Origin: Corynebacterium kroppenstedtii
GTDB taxonomy: Bacteria; Actinomycetota; Actinomycetes; Mycobacteriales; Mycobacteriaceae
Assembly (NCBI RefSeq): GCF_003243515.1
Contig: NZ_QFRA01000001.1
Location: 124,001 to 188,000 of the forward strand
Length of the DNA stretch: 64,000 nt
Direction of reading: 5' to 3'
Below the pieces are notes generated by a model. That model worked only from the letters and a program-made list of their open reading frames with translations. It had not been told where the DNA came from and ran no database searches. The position numbers and the translations under genes are program-made. Shown one piece after another: positions 53,693 to 62,448 of this stretch. Position 1 is the first letter of the stretch; each line of letters opens with the position of its first letter.

Positions 53693-55729
53693 TTACGGTT
53701 CCTGAACCTGACCGTTGATCTCTTTAATAGCGCCGTGCTGGAAATCAATGGTCAGACCGCCGGCTGGGATATTTGTCATGTCTGAGGTCGGGAATCCGTA
53801 CTTCCCGCCTTGGGCACCGTTCTTATCCCAGGTGTCGAAAATCCCGCCTTTCATGATGACGTGAGCACCGGTATCCGGGGACCAGTAAATATAGCCCTTG
53901 TCGAATTCGGTGAACGCTCCACCATCAACGGGTACTTCGTCGGTTTTTGCGAAGCCGAGTTTGTCTGCTCCACCAACGTCTTTGAACTTCTTGGCAATCT
54001 CACCTTGCACATAATGCGCCGTTCCATCTTTTGACCTAGTCACCAGGCCATTTTGGAACTCTTGGACTGCACCTCCCGCCACTGACTTCTCATCAGCCGT
54101 GGGGTAACCCAGCTTGCCGGTTTCATAGCCCGTCGTTCCCCAGGCGTCGAACATCTCCGGCTTCAAAGCGTGAGGTCCGGTCTCAGCGTTCCAATAGATG
54201 GATCCGTGCTCAAACGTCACGAAGCGGCCTTTGCCATCGGGAGAGGTGATCTCTTCACTCGTCGGGTAGCCCAGGAATGACTTGGGCCCGCCCATCTCGG
54301 CATAATGAGCGCCGATACGGCCCCACAGGTTATGCGCTCCTGTCGACGGACTCCAGAACGTGCGTCCATTCCGGAAATCCTGGATCTTTCCTCCGTTGGC
54401 GCCGTCGTACTCGTCGGAAGTGCACCCACCAAGCTTGTCCTGGTCTTTCAGTGCGGCGCTGGCAATTTCACCCATGGGGACGCAGTTCGCGCCTCGATCG
54501 TTCTGGGACAGACCAAGAGCATCCGCCATGTACGGCCAGGACTTACCCAGTTCGAATTGCCAATACGGCCAGGTGTGGGTTCCAGAATTGCGGAACGCCG
54601 TCGTGACATTGATACCCGCGCGCTTGGCGTGGCTCACGAACGTTTCCGACGTCATCCGAGCTAATGCTTCTTGCCCGAACGTGAGCCCCTTCTTCGGAAG
54701 CCCTGGTAGGACCTGACTCTCGTCATCATAGGATCCGGCTGCGCCCGATCCTGCGGAAACATAGACACCGGTGTTCTTCAACTTGCTGACGTTGAGCTTC
54801 GGGTCGTGCTCTTTCCAACCTTCAGACCCATACTGCCCCCACATATTCTCAGCATTGAAGGGAGACACCGTCTTCATGACGAGACCGATCCCCTCACTCA
54901 TCCCCGGAGAGCTGGTGTCCAGATAACCCGAGTATGAGCCGACGAAGTTGAACATGTCCGGATGCCGTTCGGCAAGGTTCATGGCACCGGTCGCGCCGGC
55001 CGACATGCCGAAGACGGCGGTCTTGTCATTAGCCCGCCAACCTTCCTTAAGAATCGGGGGAAGTTCCTGAGTGAGGAAGGACTCCCACTTGTAGAGCACG
55101 CCACTATCTTCATTCAGCCAGTCGGTATAGAACGAGGCGAGACCACCCACCGGCAACACGACGTTGACATTGCGGTCCGCGAATTGCTGAACAATATTCG
55201 TCCCCGCAGTCCACCCGTTCTCAATTTGGTTGGGGACGATACCATCGAGCCCAAGAACCGTCGGGAATGTTTTATCCGGCTGCGAGTACCAATCCCGAGC
55301 AAGAAGGATCTCAACCTTAATGGGATTTCCTGGCATCGCCTTGGAGTTGATATACAGCGCCACCCGTCGGTCGGTTAACCAATCGATGTGATCAATGGAT
55401 ACCCCATCGGGGAGGTTATCGAGCTGTTGTTGCTCTGTGCGCATCGGAAGCGGCTCAGAAGGAATACTGAGAGGGAACGCATTCTTGGCGGCTTCTCTTT
55501 GAACTGAATCAGGAACATCGGCATGCTCTGCTGGAGCGGCTCCATCGCCGTTCTCAGAACCTTGTGGAGCAGCACTTTCAGAAGCACTGGGGCTCTGGCT
55601 CTCTGCGGGGGCGTCCTCGGCTCTCGCGCCAGTGTGAATAGCCGCTGCACCAAGCATGACAACAAAACCTGTTGCAGCGATCGTGGTGGGCCACGTTCGA
55701 CGATGGGAGAGCTTCGAAGAGACGCGCAT
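53693..55729 (-). CDS. PS1/Cop1-type mycolyltransferase with C-terminal LGFP repeats
   Basis: 678 residues, secreted (signal about residues 1-38, ending GARAED). The Ag85-type esterase domain covers about residues 85-400. Ser nucleophile is in VFGMSAGATGAMNLAERHP, the Glu lies in the ALARMTSETFVSHAKRAG region, and the His is in NSGTHTWPYWQFEL, so the triad is complete. From about residue 430 there are four to five LGFP-type repeats (GRIGAHYAEMGGPKSFLGYP, GTTGYETGKLGYPTADE, KFKDVGGADKLGFAKTDE) that bind cell-wall polymer. In C. glutamicum the equivalent (Cop1/PS1) transfers mycoloyl groups between trehalose esters and to arabinogalactan. The acyl donor here is uncertain because the mycolate synthesis genes are absent from the locus. 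Confidence 0.92.
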   Translation of the reverse strand: MRVSSKLSHRRTWPTTIAATGFVVMLGAAAIHTGARAEDAPAESQSPSASESAAPQGSENGDGAAPAEHADVPDSVQREAAKNAFPLSIPSEPLPMRTEQQQLDNLPDGVSIDHIDWLTDRRVALYINSKAMPGNPIKVEILLARDWYSQPDKTFPTVLGLDGIVPNQIENGWTAGTNIVQQFADRNVNVVLPVGGLASFYTDWLNEDSGVLYKWESFLTQELPPILKEGWRANDKTAVFGMSAGATGAMNLAERHPDMFNFVGSYSGYLDTSSPGMSEGIGLVMKTVSPFNAENMWGQYGSEGWKEHDPKLNVSKLKNTGVYVSAGSGAAGSYDDESQVLPGLPKKGLTFGQEALARMTSETFVSHAKRAGINVTTAFRNSGTHTWPYWQFELGKSWPYMADALGLSQNDRGANCVPMGEIASAALKDQDKLGGCTSDEYDGANGGKIQDFRNGRTFWSPSTGAHNLWGRIGAHYAEMGGPKSFLGYPTSEEITSPDGKGRFVTFEHGSIYWNAETGPHALKPEMFDAWGTTGYETGKLGYPTADEKSVAGGAVQEFQNGLVTRSKDGTAHYVQGEIAKKFKDVGGADKLGFAKTDEVPVDGGAFTEFDKGYIYWSPDTGAHVIMKGGIFDTWDKNGAQGGKYGFPTSDMTNIPAGGLTIDFQHGAIKEINGQVQEP

Positions 55730-55878
55730 ACCTGTAGTTCCTTAGTTCTGTGCCGGTAGACATTTTCTTCCGACATCATTATTACCGTGTTATACGCATG
55801 TTACCTATGCGACGCGCGGATAACGGTGTTGTTTATGTGATTTTTTGCCGACGCTTCGCTTGACGACGGGTGAAAACA

Positions 55879-55918
55879 CATAAGGCGCAGGTACCCTAAC
55901 TGGTACCTGCGCCTTATG
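55879..55918 (-). terminator. Very strong hairpin terminator after mycolyltransferase gene
   Basis: Perfect 17-base stem (55879-55895 with 55902-55918, beginning CATAAGGCG) and six-base loop. On the minus strand TGTGTTTTC follows. It lies 55 bases past the stop of the gene at 55973 and separates it from the PS1-type gene, which must have its own promoter. Confidence 0.85.
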
Positions 55919-55972
55919 AAGGAATATTTACGTTATTTTCCCAGGCCCCCTCTGTGGTGGCTCAGTGGTGAC

Positions 55973-57166
55973 CTACTGGCCCTGGTGGCTGTTATCAACA
56001 GCGCGCTGGACGTCGCCTCCGGTGGCAGCTGCGTCATTCTGAGCGGCTGGAGAAACATCTTCGCCACGAACTCCCGGAACAGTAGCAGACCGTGAGCCCG
56101 GATCGCCTGTCAGAGGCTCATCTCCCTCAGGAACACCCTGACCAGCGGCACTCTGGGTTGCCTGCAGGATACGCGGGCGAACCTTGATCAGTTCCTTACG
56201 CCAGTTGGTCCAGTTGTGGACACCAGCCAATGGGTAATCAATAGTCGGGTTAATACCCTGCGCACGGAGAGCACCTTCAAACTGGGTGGTGGTCACACGA
56301 GAGACAGCTTCCATACCCATCACGGAAACGGAGTAGACAGGGTTAGCGAAGAAGTCATCCTGCGGGTTCCACCAGCCGGTCGCTGCGGAAATGTACACGT
56401 CGGTGTTGCGGTATGCGGCCGCGTTCTTCGTCGGATCGTTCTGACGGATGCGGTCACCGGTCCACATCTGGTCGATTCGGTACCCGCCATTTCCGAGCAT
56501 CGCACCGGCAATGCCCATGCGCATGATCGGGTTCGAGGTAGCTAAGTAGCCCGAGAAGGACGAAACCTGACGGAACTGGTTCGGGTGATGAGCAGCCAAG
56601 TTCATCGCGCCAGTTCCACCCATCGACATTCCGGCAACCGCGTTGTTGATCGGTGAAACGCCGAAGTTGGCCTGGAGATACGCCGGAAGCTCAGAGCTTA
56701 AGAACGTGTCCCACTTGTAGGTTTGGGTGCCATCAGCTGATGTGGAGGGCTTCTCCCAATCCGTGTAGAAGGAAGCTTTACCACCCAGGGGAAAGACCTT
56801 CGTGATGTTGTCGTCAACGAAAACGTTTTGAGCGTGAGCCCAGTCGATCCAGCCACTGCTGTTCGTGGGGCCGGCGAATCCGCCCAAGATGTAGAGGCCG
56901 GCATTGCCGTTACCATTGGCTGCCTGAATTTGGACCGGAATGTCCTTGTTCATGGCATTCGAGTGGACTGTGCACTTCTGCACCCAGTAGGCGGCAGCAT
57001 CCCATGTGCAGCCCGGCCGTAGGGTGTCTCGGCTCCCCTCCGCATGAGCTTTATTTGAGCTCAGGGCAGTGGTCACGCCGAGCATGAGCGCAATGGCACT
57101 CACCAGCACGGCCACCATAAGCCAGGGCCTACGCATAGCTCCCACACGTCGCGAGAAGCTCATCAT
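55973..57166 (-). CDS. Ag85-type mycolyltransferase
   Basis: About 397 residues, secreted: signal with core WLMVAVLVSAIALMLGVTTA and cleavage near AHAEG. Antigen 85 fold with Ser nucleophile in AVAGMSMGGTGAMNLAAHHP, Glu in TTTQFEGALRAQGIN and His in LAGVHNWTNWRKEL; the triad is complete. Two cysteines near the mature N-terminus (GCTWDAAAYWVQKC) are a corynebacterial feature. The C-terminal 60 residues are Ala/Pro/Gly-rich and polar. The ATG at 57166 is chosen over an upstream TTG at 57187 because AGAGGAAAA lies before it. A SigD-type promoter candidate lies upstream. Confidence 0.92.
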   Translation of the reverse strand: MMSFSRRVGAMRRPWLMVAVLVSAIALMLGVTTALSSNKAHAEGSRDTLRPGCTWDAAAYWVQKCTVHSNAMNKDIPVQIQAANGNGNAGLYILGGFAGPTNSSGWIDWAHAQNVFVDDNITKVFPLGGKASFYTDWEKPSTSADGTQTYKWDTFLSSELPAYLQANFGVSPINNAVAGMSMGGTGAMNLAAHHPNQFRQVSSFSGYLATSNPIMRMGIAGAMLGNGGYRIDQMWTGDRIRQNDPTKNAAAYRNTDVYISAATGWWNPQDDFFANPVYSVSVMGMEAVSRVTTTQFEGALRAQGINPTIDYPLAGVHNWTNWRKELIKVRPRILQATQSAAGQGVPEGDEPLTGDPGSRSATVPGVRGEDVSPAAQNDAAATGGDVQRAVDNSHQGQ

Positions 57167-57298
57167 AAAATTTTCCTCTTTCCTCAAGAGCCTGGGAAGT
57201 TCCCTATCTCACTCATTCACGGTACGAACGCGGTCGGCCCTTCAGTAGCCGTCCATAATCACCGATCACACTCGGTGGAACGATGACACACAATAGTA

Positions 57299-57324
57299 AT
57301 CGAATAATACTCTGTCCACGTTAC
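57299..57324 (-). promoter_or_regulatory. SigD-type promoter candidate for the mycolyltransferase gene
   Basis: Minus strand GTAACG (57324-57319) and CGAT (57302-57299) separated by 16 bases, matching the pattern GTAAC(A/G)-N16-GAT reported for C. glutamicum SigD, the envelope-integrity sigma factor that drives mycolate genes. Consensus match only. Confidence 0.5.
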
Positions 57325-57394
57325 TTCGTGATTTTCACCGGGTTACGACAGTTCACACGCCACGACCGACAAGCCGTACCCGAGAAGTGTCAGC

Positions 57395-58432
57395 CTAGAA
57401 GGACGGCGCCACGTACACCGCAATGAAAATAGCGATAGCCCAGAGAAGCCCCAGTAGCTGAAGTACGTGGTCACGCAGAGCTAATTCATCTGGCGCACCC
57501 CCATCACCGCGGTCGACGTCGGCTGCGTATCGCAAAATAGCGACCGTAAACGGCACCATCGAAATCTCGTACCACAGAGCGGACGCGGAACTATCTTTCT
57601 GGCCCATCTCAAAACCCCACAGGGCGTAGGTCAGCACGACCGCCGTCGCGGACAAGGTCCATACGAAGCGCAAATAAGTCGGGGTATATCCCTCGAGGGA
57701 TTTGCGAATTTTTGCCCCCGATTTAGCTGCCAGCAGAATTTCCGAATACCGCTTGCCAGCCGCCATGAACAGGGAACCGAACGCCGCGACCAAGAGGAAC
57801 CACTGTGAGAGGTCGATCCCCGCAGCGACGCCACCACCCATCGCGCGCAAGAGGAATCCCGAGGACACCAACGCGATATCAATCACGGGCTGGTGTTTCC
57901 ATCCGAAGCAGTATCCCAACTGCAGGATGATGTAGACGCCGATCACTGTTGCCAAGGCCCAGGCGGACGTCGATAAGAAAGAGACAGCTAACGCAGCGAG
58001 AATGAGCACAACGGCCATTCCATAAGCCACTCCCACTGGGAGCACACCTGCGGCAATGGGTCGGTACCGCTTTGTCGGGTGAGCACGGTCAGCTTCAACA
58101 TCGCGGGCGTCGTTAATCAGGTAAATCGACGACGCCGCGCAGCAGAAGGCGACGAACGCAATGAAGACGTCCACGGCGACGCGACCGGTGAACATATCCG
58201 AACCGGCAGCCGCAGGAGCGGCCACCACCAAGACATTCTTCACCCACTGCTTGGGGCGGATGGCCTTGAACATCGCCTCTGGCAGGTTCTTGGGCTCCCG
58301 CATTTTCGCGGAGGCTTTATCGTCTGCGTTTTTAGGAGCCTCGGGGTAGAGACCTCGGGTATGAGGCTCGGACCCAATTAGCGCACCATTGGATTCATTA
58401 CTGGGATACGGATCGTGTTCATTACCCGCCAT
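57395..58432 (-). CDS. ubiA: Decaprenyl-phosphate phosphoribosyltransferase (DPPR synthase, UbiA family)
   Basis: Transfers phosphoribose from PRPP to decaprenyl phosphate, first step toward the arabinose donor DPA. About 345 residues: a polar N-terminus of 60 residues, then about nine TM helices. The first acidic motif is YLINDARDVEADRAHPTKRY. A second block includes YCFGWKHQPVIDIALVSSGF and RAMGGGVAAGIDLSQWFLLV. Orthologous in position to Rv3806c. ATG at 58432 is used (GAGGAG 13 bases upstream); an alternative ATG lies at 58462. In mycolate producers aftB lies between this gene and the mycolyltransferases; here only about 230 non-coding bases do. Confidence 0.92.
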   Translation of the reverse strand: MAGNEHDPYPSNESNGALIGSEPHTRGLYPEAPKNADDKASAKMREPKNLPEAMFKAIRPKQWVKNVLVVAAPAAAGSDMFTGRVAVDVFIAFVAFCCAASSIYLINDARDVEADRAHPTKRYRPIAAGVLPVGVAYGMAVVLILAALAVSFLSTSAWALATVIGVYIILQLGYCFGWKHQPVIDIALVSSGFLLRAMGGGVAAGIDLSQWFLLVAAFGSLFMAAGKRYSEILLAAKSGAKIRKSLEGYTPTYLRFVWTLSATAVVLTYALWGFEMGQKDSSASALWYEISMVPFTVAILRYAADVDRGDGGAPDELALRDHVLQLLGLLWAIAIFIAVYVAPSF

Positions 58433-58514
58433 CGTGTCTTTATAACTCCTCTGTGGTGACATTCGCAGTCGCCATCAATCGCACTACCCTGTCAACGCTA
58501 TCGACCGCACTAGC

Positions 58515-59054
58515 CTACTGGTGCGTCACAGCCCGATGAATAGCTTCCGCTGATATTCCTCCTAAGAGAGCCCCGGCTGCAACATCTGTTGGGTAATGCA
58601 CGCCGACTGTCATTCGCGACAGCATCATAAGCGGAATCACTGTCAAAGGCACGCGCGAGCCGGTGATCCGTGAGAGCTCAATCATCGCGGCCGTCGTCGA
58701 CGTCGCATGTGACGAGGGAAAACTCAGCTTCGACGGAGTTTTCACCCCGATGCGCACGCGTGGTCCGTGGGGCCTGGGACGACGAACAATACGCTTGAGA
58801 ATCACAGATGCGGCGTGGCTCCCAAACGCTGCCCCGGCCAGTACTCCCCACTGGGTACGACGTTTCTCATCCGCGATCATTCCGACGACGCCCAGCGCCA
58901 ACCAAGCGGCGGCATGTTCACCTGCGTGGCTCAGTCCCCTGGCCAGAGGCATAACGCCCGGTGTATCCGCAATAGCGCCCTGAATGAATTCAAGCACCCG
59001 GGTTTCGTCGAAGGGATCCCCTTTGTGTCGATCCCCTTTGTGTTTAGCGTTCAA
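58515..59054 (-). CDS. PAP2-family decaprenyl-phosphoribose phosphatase (Rv3807c-like)
   Basis: 179 residues with four to five TM helices. PAP2 motifs: KRIVRRPRPHGPR (first), LSFPSSHATSTTAAM (second, catalytic His) and MTVGVHYPTDVAAGALLGG (third, nucleophile His). Removes the 5-phosphate from decaprenyl-phosphoryl-phosphoribose in the pathway to decaprenyl-phosphoryl arabinose. The start overlaps the glfT2 stop by 11 bases and ubiA follows, so glfT2-PAP2-ubiA behaves as an operon. Confidence 0.92.
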   Translation of the reverse strand: MNAKHKGDRHKGDPFDETRVLEFIQGAIADTPGVMPLARGLSHAGEHAAAWLALGVVGMIADEKRRTQWGVLAGAAFGSHAASVILKRIVRRPRPHGPRVRIGVKTPSKLSFPSSHATSTTAAMIELSRITGSRVPLTVIPLMMLSRMTVGVHYPTDVAAGALLGGISAEAIHRAVTHQ

Positions 59055-61113
59055 AGATCGTGCTCCATCCCTCGCGGCTGGTCAGCCTTGGGTGAGCCTT
59101 GCGATACAGCTGACGCATCTCCGGGAAGCGATCGTAAATTTCCTTCTGCAGACGCATCGACTCACGGGCCAACTTCACGGCCTTGGCACGGTTACGCTTA
59201 CGGAACACAACTCCGCGGCCGTCGGCCGTCGTCACCGTAGCTCCGTCGATACGCGACAAGGAGAACCAGCAGGCCTCAATCGGCGGAAGGTTAACGTCGG
59301 GGACCTCGGGGTCACCATCGCTGGGCGAGAACTGCTTTTTCACAGCCTTCGACAGCGTGGACACCTTAGCTAGGGGGTTGAGCGGGATCTTTGTGAGATT
59401 CTTCGGCCCACCCTTAGCCGGCGGGACCGCCGACGCTGAAGGCAACACGACCGCATCCGGGTACTCTTTGCGCAACTCGTTGATGCGCGGGAGCGCGGTG
59501 TCGAGGATATCAAAGAGCTGGTCAGGGCCACGCAGGAAGTCCTTGATGGCTTCGTTCTGGATAGCGACCGTCGAGTACTCAAGGCACATGAGATGCTTCG
59601 TCGTCGCCTTGGCCATCGACTGCAGCATGCCCAAAATGGAGCCGTCCTGCTCGATAGCAGCGACGATCAAACGGTTGCGCAGGTGGAAATATGCCTGCCA
59701 GTCAATGGCATCATCCTTATCGGACCAGGCCATATGCCAGATCGCGATACCTGGCCACGACGCCGTCGGGAAACCCGCGTGCCCAGCGCGTAGGCCATAT
59801 TCGCCGTCATCCCATTTAATGAACAGCGGCAACGGCTGCCCGATGGTTTCTGCGACGACGCGCGGGATCATGCACATCCACCAGCCGTTATAGTCGACGT
59901 CGATACGACGGTGGAGGTCGCGCGAGGTAATGACATCGCCGTTCGCGTTCCGCCCATGATCTCGACGGTCACGCAACGGGTATTGATAAAAGTCGTGGTC
60001 GTAGTGGACGTGAGGTGCCGAGGTCCACATGAACGAATGCCGATCAATGACCTCACCCATGCTGTGCAAGTGGCTGCGCTCTTGCAGGTTTAGCATCTGG
60101 CCGCCGACCAACATGGGCTGGCGCGCGTACCGGGCAACCTGGAGTGCGCGAAGAATGGAGTCAGGTTCGATGGCGATGTCATCGTCCATATAAAGAATGA
60201 ACGGAGCTTTGGTGGCTCGCTGTTTGCGCTCCTCTTCAGAGCCCACGCCGCCCAGAGCCTCATACATAATGCGGGAGTAACCGCCCGATCCACCCAGGTT
60301 GCCCTGGCGGAACTCGTGAAACCGGTCACCAAAGTGCTTGACGGCGTCATCGAAGCCCGGCTCATCGGCAGGGTGCTTCGTTCCCTGGTCGGGCATCAAA
60401 ACAGCGTCGATAACGGCGTCGACTTCTGGGTCAGAAGCGATGGCTTCTAAGGCGGCAACGGCGTCGGCGGGACGGTTGAAGGTCGGAATACCCACCGTCA
60501 CGGATTTATCCTGAGGGCCGATCGTTGAACCGTCGGGCAGTGTTTGAGGACCAGGTTGTTCTGGCGCGTACCACCCGGCGGCCAACAACGTGACATCCGT
60601 TTCGCAGGTTAGGTCGAACCAGATCCAGCCGCCGTCTTCGAAGCGGTCCAGAGGGATCTCAAATTCCAGCGTCGATACAGTCGACTCCGCGGATGACGGC
60701 TCGCCCTCGATGGTGTCCTGCGTGCTCTCTTCGGCCGTGGTGGCGTGAATGTCATCGGCAAGTACGTCGGCCATTTTGCCTTCGACAGCAATGCGGGATC
60801 CGTCGATTTTCGACCGGTAGACGTCGGCGCGCGCATCGCCCTGCAGCTCGAGCTTCAAGACGACGGATTTCAGCTGGGTCCAGCGTCGCCAATAGGAAGC
60901 CGGGAAGCCGTTGAAGTAGGTTTCGAAGCTGACCTCGGCGCCTGCCGGGAATGTCGCCTCGGTGCGGCTGTGGAGCACAGCGCGCGACTTATTCGCCTTC
61001 GATTCGATCATGTACAACGATCGAACATCGTGCGGCTCCCCCCTGCGAGGCAGAATAACGCGCTGAAGGCGCTCCACAGCTCGACTTTTAGCCTGACTCC
61101 CCGCCTGGCTCAT
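59044..61113 (-). CDS. glfT2: Galactofuranosyltransferase GlfT2
   Basis: Polymerises the galactan of arabinogalactan from UDP-galactofuranose. About 689 residues. N-terminal beta-barrel domain (about 1-200), GT-A domain with VTVGIPTFNRPADAVAALEA, DAVLMPDQGTKHPADEPGFD, GNLGGSGGYSRIMYEAL and the metal-binding DDD in ILYMDDDIAIEPDS. The acceptor-side block is FIKWDDGEYGLRAGHAGFPT and the His of AIWHMAWSDKDD follows, then a C-terminal helical domain. Start either ATG 61113 or 61131; neither has a strong ribosome-binding site. Rv3808c orthologue by motif and position. Confidence 0.96.
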   Translation of the reverse strand: MSQAGSQAKSRAVERLQRVILPRRGEPHDVRSLYMIESKANKSRAVLHSRTEATFPAGAEVSFETYFNGFPASYWRRWTQLKSVVLKLELQGDARADVYRSKIDGSRIAVEGKMADVLADDIHATTAEESTQDTIEGEPSSAESTVSTLEFEIPLDRFEDGGWIWFDLTCETDVTLLAAGWYAPEQPGPQTLPDGSTIGPQDKSVTVGIPTFNRPADAVAALEAIASDPEVDAVIDAVLMPDQGTKHPADEPGFDDAVKHFGDRFHEFRQGNLGGSGGYSRIMYEALGGVGSEEERKQRATKAPFILYMDDDIAIEPDSILRALQVARYARQPMLVGGQMLNLQERSHLHSMGEVIDRHSFMWTSAPHVHYDHDFYQYPLRDRRDHGRNANGDVITSRDLHRRIDVDYNGWWMCMIPRVVAETIGQPLPLFIKWDDGEYGLRAGHAGFPTASWPGIAIWHMAWSDKDDAIDWQAYFHLRNRLIVAAIEQDGSILGMLQSMAKATTKHLMCLEYSTVAIQNEAIKDFLRGPDQLFDILDTALPRINELRKEYPDAVVLPSASAVPPAKGGPKNLTKIPLNPLAKVSTLSKAVKKQFSPSDGDPEVPDVNLPPIEACWFSLSRIDGATVTTADGRGVVFRKRNRAKAVKLARESMRLQKEIYDRFPEMRQLYRKAHPRLTSREGWSTIFER

Positions 61114-61202
61114 ACTCGCTAACCCTTTCATTTCACTTCTGTCAACACACTGAGCCTACCGCAGCTCACCAGCGCGACGAGGTTCCCCAATGGCACGCCG
61201 CC

Positions 61203-61237
61203 AGCACTATGGTCCAGCACTACAGCACTTGAGCACT
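61203..61237. repeat. Four AGCACT repeats upstream of glfT2
   Basis: AGCACT starts at 61203, 61216, 61224 and 61232; the last three are exactly eight bases apart. They lie about 90-120 bases upstream of the glfT2 start, in the promoter region. Confidence 0.4.
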
Positions 61238-61372
61238 AGTCTTACGACGCTGGCCTCCGACACATCCTCGACGCAAACACCATGCCTAGAGTACTGGCTG
61301 GGTCCGCGCAGAGCTATTTAGCGTCGGAGTTAGTGGAGAACGGGAAGTAGAGGCCCGTGCTGTGCGGGGCGG

Positions 61373-62314
61373 TTAATCGAAGTATTTGTCGTAGTAGTCC
61401 CCAAGTTTGTCGACGTACTTCTTTGCTTGGCCGGGGTCCGAGTACAGACCGTGGCCCGATCGAGGAAAGACAAAATAGTCGTAGGGGATGTGGTTATTAT
61501 CAAGAGCGCTTAATAAGCGATCATGGACCTTAAAAGGAACAATTTTGTCGTTCTTTCCGTATGCCATCAGCATGGGAACGGAATTAGCGGAACCGTAATG
61601 ATAGGGAGAAACGCGTTCCGCAAGGTCGTGATAAGAACCATCCTCCATATCGTGATCGGTTAGCTGCACGCCCGTCAGTTCAGTTAAGAACTTCTTTTTA
61701 TCTTTCCCGTAGCCTTTAATATCGCCATTCGAGTCAGCCCAGTCTTCCGGCTGGAAACTCGCGGGCCCAACTTCCTGAAACACAAATTTTAAGGGAACGG
61801 GGCTATCTTTCCCATCGCGGAAGGCGTACATCATCGCGAGGGTGCCGCCAGCGGATTCCCCCGTGATGGCCATTTGATTCACCGGATATCCATGTTGCTT
61901 GGCTTGTGCAACCACAGCTTTCACACTGTTCTTGATCTCCGTGTACATTTTGTCCAGGTTTGAGGGATGATCATCGGTGTTGGTCGTGTAGTTCACAGAA
62001 GCCGACACATACCCTCGGGTTGCTGCGTCCTTTGCCGAGGCAGCGTCTTTTTTATCGCCGCTAACAAACCCTCCCCCATGGATCCACACCACTAGAGGGA
62101 ACTGCGAGGAGTTTTTATCCTTGGGCAGGTATAAGTCGAAGTTGTTCTGGACCCCATAGCCATATTTAAGGTCCTTCACGACTGAATATGAATCTGGATT
62201 ATTTTTAAACGTTCTACTCAACACATCAATACGCGTACAAAAGTAATAGGCGGTCACGGCAGCTACGACAACAACAATAAACACATAGAGAATGCCCCAG
62301 ACGACTTTCTTCAC
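61373..62314 (-). CDS. Membrane-anchored alpha/beta hydrolase (carboxylesterase type)
   Basis: 313 residues. N-terminal TM (GILYVFIVVVVAAVTAYYFC), then a hydrolase domain of the hormone-sensitive-lipase/BD-FAE type. Oxyanion hole WIHGGGFVSGDKKD, nucleophile GESAGGTLAMMYAF, Asp in the YGKNDKIVPF segment and His in RSGHGLYSD. Low GC and Lys-rich for this window. GTG start one base past the stop of a 44-residue membrane protein, with AGGAGG inside that small gene. Likely cleaves short-chain esters outside the membrane. Confidence 0.88.
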   Translation of the reverse strand: MKKVVWGILYVFIVVVVAAVTAYYFCTRIDVLSRTFKNNPDSYSVVKDLKYGYGVQNNFDLYLPKDKNSSQFPLVVWIHGGGFVSGDKKDAASAKDAATRGYVSASVNYTTNTDDHPSNLDKMYTEIKNSVKAVVAQAKQHGYPVNQMAITGESAGGTLAMMYAFRDGKDSPVPLKFVFQEVGPASFQPEDWADSNGDIKGYGKDKKKFLTELTGVQLTDHDMEDGSYHDLAERVSPYHYGSANSVPMLMAYGKNDKIVPFKVHDRLLSALDNNHIPYDYFVFPRSGHGLYSDPGQAKKYVDKLGDYYDKYFD

Positions 62315-62448
62315 TATCGGCCTCCTAGCATATTATCCAGATAAAGCCTGAAACCTAGATAAATCAGAAGGCCGAGTACTACACCTATAATCACACACAA
62401 AATAATCCGGGTAATGCGGTATGACAACACTTGTTTAACCCGACCCAT
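62314..62448 (-). CDS. Small (44-residue) single-TM membrane protein
   Basis: ATG at 62448 behind AGAGGG; product starts MGRVKQVLSYRITR, followed by one TM helix (IILCVIIGVVLGLLIYLGF) and a short tail ending MLGGR. The TAG stop shares a base with the GTG start of the esterase, and the esterase's ribosome-binding site lies in its last codons. This tight coupling supports a real gene. Function unknown. Confidence 0.65.
   Translation of the reverse strand: MGRVKQVLSYRITRIILCVIIGVVLGLLIYLGFRLYLDNMLGGR

Noticed and set aside
55800..55830. SigD-type promoter before the PS1-type mycolyltransferase gene (GTAACA near 55810)
   Set aside because: The nearest GAT lies 21 bases away rather than 16, so the match was not good enough.
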